A DNA stretch of 64,000 nt from Corbicula japonica (Eukaryota; Mollusca; Bivalvia; Venerida; Cyrenidae), in NCBI GenBank assembly GCA_038501625.1, contig JAZAYU010000010.1, positions 1,550,001-1,614,000 of the forward strand, written 5' to 3'. The translations under genes were made by a program, and so were the position numbers. Below, piece by piece: positions 60,110-64,000 of the stretch (its first letter is position 1; every line of letters begins with the position of its first letter). The notes below the pieces were generated by a model. It saw only the letters and a program-made list of their open reading frames with translations. It did no database searches and was not told where the DNA came from.

Positions 60110-60340
60110 TTTGTGTTTTACAATTTTCTTCCATTTATATGCCTTTATGCCATGGGCAAACAGTGTGGATCGAGACTTTTGTGCCACCTCATCAGGATTT
60201 GCACTGTACCCATTCTGATTTATAGGTTACATTGGAGCAAAGAGCAAATAGTGCAGATCCTGATCAGACAGCATGAATGTGCTGGCTGATCTGGATCTAC
60301 ACTGATTAAACATGCGATAAAATGTGTATATATGGAGAAA
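60110..60340. repeat. FB2 element in intron 8
   Basis: GGGCAAACAGTGTGGATCG, GCAGATCCTGATCAGACAGC and GGCTGATCTGGATCTACACT; right end TATGGAGAAAAGG. Confidence 0.7.
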
Positions 60341-60637
60341 AGGGGAAGGTTTAGTTACACCTTGAACTTTATTACCAGAGAAAAGTACTTAGATATGATC
60401 ACATCTTCTAAACAATTCTGTTTCTGTGATGTCCTATTTCAGTATCTCAGTCAATCAATGTATAGTACTTAGAAAAATGAAGGCAAATGTAATTCACTGC
60501 TAGGTTAATGTATTTCACATCCCATTCATCTCAATTATTTTTATCCTTCAGAATCATACATTAAAAAAGAAATTAGTAACTCCAGAGTTATGCCCCTTGG
60601 TTGGGTACAAAAGATAAGATGTCTGCACTTTAACTGA

Positions 60638-60832
<195 letters not shown>

Positions 60833-61144
60833 TAATATTAAAAGGCTTTTATGTAAGAAAAAAAATTTCTGATTCTTTATTTTAAGTGGATGCCCAGAAT
60901 GGTTGTGTTGTGGGGGCATTTCATCATACATTGTTTATCTTGTGTACGTTATTTATGCAAACTACACAAAAGTTCCAGCAAATATTTGAGAGTAAAAACA
61001 ATAGTTAAACTTGTTATACATAATTATCAGCAATCATTATTAAAAGTTAAAAAAAAATACTGAAATTTGAGCTGTATAGAATAACATTATTCTCTCTATA
61101 ATCTCCAAGCAACAAATGTAATTGTAATATTTCTGTGTTTCCAG

Positions 61145-61228
61145 CACTCTGGTAAAATGGACCCCTGTAGATTTGTAGCTGTCACAAGTACTAATGCTGC
61201 TAAAATATTCAACATTTATCCTCAGAAG
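61145..61228 (+). CDS. CRMP: exon 10: [20 protein letters not shown]
   Basis: Residues 375-402, 28 complete codons. HSGKMD followed by [20 protein letters not shown] is the C-terminal barrel helix region conserved in both dihydropyrimidinases and CRMPs; HSGKMD is the enzyme-like spelling (CRMP2 has VTGKMD). The acceptor is TTTCTGTGTTTCCAG|CA and the donor CAGAAG|gtaaga. A foldback element begins about 30 bases after the donor. Confidence 0.95.
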
Positions 61229-61256
61229 GTAAGACTTTATCTGTGTCTATCTGGCC

Positions 61257-61393
61257 CCAAAATGATAAAACTGAGAATTGGAAACCAGTCTCAAATCTCA
61301 AGCATCTGATTGGCTGAAATGGCGACCAGTCGCCATTTCAGCCAATTAGATGCTTGAGATATGAGACTGGTTTCAATTCTCAGTTCAATAATC
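61257..61393. repeat. foldback element FB1 in intron 10
   Basis: AATGATAAAACTGAGAATTGG start, GGCGACCAGTCGCCATTTCA centre and AATTCTCAGTTCAATAATC end. Almost perfect, and only about 30 bases after the exon 10 donor. Confidence 0.9.
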
Positions 61394-62039
61394 TTCACAT
61401 CTGCATCTGTAGATATTATCTCGACTTCTGCTGTGTAAAAAGTGAACCCTTTGGGGTATGAAATAGAGAATTAATAATTGATTTGTTGGCAAGTGTTAAC
61501 AAACTTTTGAAACATTACCAATAATTTGAAACATACACTCGACAAATGAAAAGAAAGCATTCATCCTAATGGACTGTCCGGGAATTTTCTAAATTATTTA
61601 TGGAATATTTCCCAGTGTTTTAATTACTTTTAGACTTTCACTGGGTAATTGTTGTTATATTGATACTTTCTACCGGCTGTATTTTACCTGCTGAAAAAAA
61701 AACTACTTGGTTCACCAGAAAATGACTATAAAATCAAATTACAGATACTTTGGCTTTGTGTATTTCGTAAATCCAATTTACGAGCAAAATTTATTATACC
61801 TTCTTTATTTAAATGATTTTTGAAATTTATGAATGTCAGAGAAATCACTAAATCTTAACGAAAAGAATTTGAATGTCACATATTGTTTTTCCTGTTTGTC
61901 TGAGTGTCAACCAAACATGTTGCTGTGAACAATATGAGATTTCATAGACTGATAACTACATGTTATGGCAACAGTGAACCAAGGCATATTAACTATTGTA
62001 GAAAGTTGAATATGTTACAAAAACATACAAGTAAACTCT

Positions 62040-62415
62040 TAACTTCATGTATACATGTTTTAATGAGTGTATGACCAGTTTAGATACAGATCAGGCACAT
62101 CTGTGCCATCTGGCTTCGAGGTTATAAACCTGAGCTTGGAAACCAGTCTCAAATCTCAAGCATCTGATTGGCTGAAATGGCGACCAGTTGCCATTTCAGC
62201 CAATCAGATGCTTGAGATATGAGACTGGTTTACATGCTCAGTTTTATAACCTTGGGTACTGATCTCGATCTATACTGGACACATTTAAAAAATAACCAAA
62301 TGTATCTAACAGCAAACATTGTCTGTCCTGTTTACATGGCTCACAAGTGCCGACTGATCTGGATCTAAACTGTTAACCCATGCAGTTAAGGTGAATCTAT
62401 CGAGTAAAGGGTTTA
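62040..62415. repeat. FB2 element split by an FB1 insertion
   Basis: FB2 pieces at 62040-62117 (ACCAGTTTAGATACAGATCA) and 62259-62415 (GACTGATCTGGATCTAAACT, GAGTAAAGGGTTTAA) flank an intact FB1. Confidence 0.78.
62118..62258. repeat. foldback element FB1 inserted in FB2
   Basis: GAGGTTATAAACCTGAGCTT to TCAGTTTTATAACCTTGGG, centre GGCGACCAGTTGCC. Near-perfect palindrome. Confidence 0.9.
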
Positions 62416-62514
62416 ATTATAAAAAAGATGCTTAATTTCTATTTCTGAATGTGCTTTGAACTCAAACAAATCTAAAAAGTAATAAATACCAATGTTTATA
62501 TATGTTCATTGCAG

Positions 62515-62694
62515 GGTAGAATAGCTGTAGGTTCAGATGCAGATATAGTAATCTGGGACCCCAAACAAACCCGCACCATCTCGGCTAAGACTCATCACCA
62601 AGCTGTAGATTTCAATGTGTTCGAAGGCATGGTCTGTCACGGTTGTCCTATTTTCGTCATCAGTAACGGCCATGTAGTTGTAGATGAAGGCCAG
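62515..62694 (+). CDS. CRMP: exon 11: [17 protein letters not shown]-terminal beta domain
   Basis: Residues 403-462, 60 complete codons. [20 protein letters not shown] is the return into the beta-sandwich domain. It is followed by [19 protein letters not shown] and [20 protein letters not shown]. THHQAVxxNxFEGMxCHG is dihydropyrimidinase-like (CRMPs have THNSSLEYNIFEGMECRG). The acceptor is ATGTTCATTGCAG|GG and the donor GGCCAG|gtaact. The open frame continues past the donor to a stop at 62754, so an intron-retaining transcript would truncate the protein soon after residue 462. Confidence 0.95.
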
Positions 62695-62729
62695 GTAACT
62701 AATTTAGTGACTTGCTGTCTATTCAACCA

Positions 62730-62865
62730 GGTCCATAATCACAAAACAGATTAAAAACCAGTCTCAAAATTCTAGCTTGTGATTGGTCAGTTTGTATACT
62801 GAGCTTAATTTATAACCAATCAGATTGCTGATATTGGAGGCTGGTTTCCAGATTCTTGGTCCAAA
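62730..62865. repeat. diverged FB1 just after exon 11
   Basis: GTCCATAATCACAAAACAG, AAACCAGTCTCAAAATTC and AGGCTGGTTTCCAGATTC arms, with a changed centre. Confidence 0.6.
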
Positions 62866-63075
62866 TTCGAAGCAATCTGAGACAATGAGGATTTTTAATT
62901 AAACAATTTTTAACCATTAAAAATTAAAATTTGATGTTTGTTTTCAAATTTTAATAAAGAGAATATCTTGAAATAAGAGCTTCAGTTAGGAAAATAGTTC
63001 ATTTTCATATTGATTGATTAGCTATTATATTAGCAGTGTTTTAATGTAATCTAAAAATCTTATAATTATTTGCAG

Positions 63076-63162
63076 TTGAGGGTGACGCAAGGTCAAGGTC
63101 GTTTCATCCCCACCCCATGTAATGCAGAGGCTGTGTATGGAAGAATAGAAGCTAGGGAAGTG
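63076..63162 (+). CDS. CRMP: exon 12: LRVTQGQGRFIP
   Basis: Residues 463-491, 29 complete codons: LRVTQGQGRFIPTPCNAEAV then YGRIEAREV. It corresponds to the family segment VTxGxGRFIPRKPFxxxVYKRI, but the usual RKPF after FIP is replaced by TPCN, an altered stretch in an otherwise well conserved protein. The acceptor is ATAATTATTTGCAG|TT and the donor GAAGTG|gtatgc. A foldback repeat starts about 20 bases after the donor. Confidence 0.93.
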
Positions 63163-63184
63163 GTATGCATTGATTCTCACCTTG

Positions 63185-63475
63185 TGATATAACCCGTTAC
63201 TCCAATAAATATGAATCTTGTTTCAAGATTATCTGTTTTCTCCATCTTTACATCTTATGTTGCAGGGGAGACCAGTTTAGATCAAGATCAGCTGACACAT
63301 CTGTGCCATCTGATCTGGATCTACACTGTTTACTTTTTGGTCAGAAATAACTTAATGAATGTAAAACTGAACAGTATAGATCCTGATTCGACAGCACAGA
63401 TGTACCAGCTGATCTGGATCTACACTGGTCACCCATGCAACATAAGATGTAAAGATGGAGAAAACAGATAATCTC
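63185..63475. repeat. FB2-like element between exons 12 and 13, with extra arms
   Basis: An FB2 core (GGGGAGACCAGTTTAGATC to GATCTACACTGGTCACCC) is surrounded by ATGAATCTTGTTTCAAGATT on the left and ATCTCGAAACAAGATTCATA on the right (to about 63490), an additional outer inverted repeat. Confidence 0.75.
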
Positions 63476-63837
63476 GAAACAAGATTCATATTTAAACAAA
63501 GGATATATGTCTGAGAGCACTTCCGACATGTAAATTTACATGACAACTTTGAACAAACTTCACCAAGCCATTAGACAACTTGGCTTATTGTGCTTGAACT
63601 GAAATGGGTCAAAATATAAAAAAGCATGTACAATTTTACATAAAACATGACAATACATTATAAGATAATGCATTATAAATGTTGGTGTTATTAGTCTAAA
63701 TTTTAACAAAATCATCCGCGAGTTATCTTATAGTCAATGATAAATGTTGGTTTTTTCTAAAAAAAAAAAAGTAGCAACCAAAAAGGTCAGGGAAGACTTA
63801 TTCTTTCATAATGTAAATCAAATTGATTTTATTACAG

Positions 63838-64000
63838 GCCAGAAAACCAGTCAAAGTAGACAGAGAGGTGTATGAAGGACCAGTGACAACCACAAAGGTC
63901 ACTAATGCCGAGACTGTGCCAGAGCAGCACCGGAATAAAATTGACAATGTCGTTATGGGTGATGATATGCCATCGGAATTCCACAACAGGCCGCCAACAA
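63838..64000 (+). CDS. CRMP: exon 13 (partial): start of C-terminal tail
   Basis: Residues 492-545, still open at the window edge: ARKPVKVDREVYEGPVTTTK, then KVTNAETVPEQHRNKIDN. REVYEGPV aligns with the RGLYDGPV that starts the disordered, phosphorylated C-terminal tail of CRMPs, and the Thr-rich segment after it fits such a tail. The acceptor is TTGATTTTATTACAG|GC. The tail continues to the right; the stop codon and any further exons are not in view. Confidence 0.92.

Overview
The window is animal nuclear DNA: AT-rich, with short exons separated by long introns, GT-AG splice junctions and a heavy load of foldback and tandem repeats. The repeat types resemble those of bivalve mollusc genomes: short palindromic elements dense in GATCCAGATCAG-like motifs, and elements with a central tandem array between AGCTCACCTGAG and CAGGTGAGC ends. 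A bivalve is therefore the most likely source, but this is inferred from repeat style and a protostome-like protein; no species can be named.

One gene is supported, on the + strand from about 6.8 kb past the right edge. It encodes a dihydropyrimidinase / collapsin response mediator protein (DPYS/CRMP) of the amidohydrolase superfamily. Its first coding exon is alternative: exon 1A (6802-7068) gives a long N-terminus like the vertebrate long CRMP (CRMP-A) isoforms, exon 1B (18074-18118) gives the short protostome-type N-terminus, and a 9-codon exon at 47806-47832 is a weaker third candidate. All end in phase 0 and can join common exon 2 at 53365. Common exons run from 53365 to the right edge, with phases that agree at every junction.

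The main discovery is a pair of 121-nt exons, 7a (58599-58719) and 7b (59189-59309), with identical phases and 25 of 40 identical residues. Exon 7a carries the His that is the fifth metal ligand of dihydropyrimidinase (VHVMSK). Exon 7b has Lys there (VKVMSK), as vertebrate CRMPs do. All other metal ligands (HTH, FKMF Lys, VHAENG His, TGTDN Asp) lie in shared exons. One locus should therefore make either an enzyme of pyrimidine catabolism or a CRMP-type cytoskeletal/neuronal protein, by choosing one exon. I recall the single Drosophila CRMP gene doing the same.

Layout: 1-6.8 kb, upstream DNA without a recognised gene; 6.8-18 kb, exon 1A followed by a 785-bp tandem triplication (8.2-10.6 kb), an element flanked by TTAA (10.35-11.03 kb) and a 2.2-kb element with ~390-bp inverted repeats (13.4-15.6 kb); 18.1-53.4 kb, a long intron packed with foldback elements, a 7-unit array (30.4-31.4 kb), a 5.9-kb nested insertion holding a ~165-bp tandem array (33.3-39.3 kb) and a degenerate minisatellite (41.4-41.9 kb); 53.4-64 kb, the catalytic-domain exons. 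The gene continues beyond 64000, so its C-terminus and 3' UTR are not seen.
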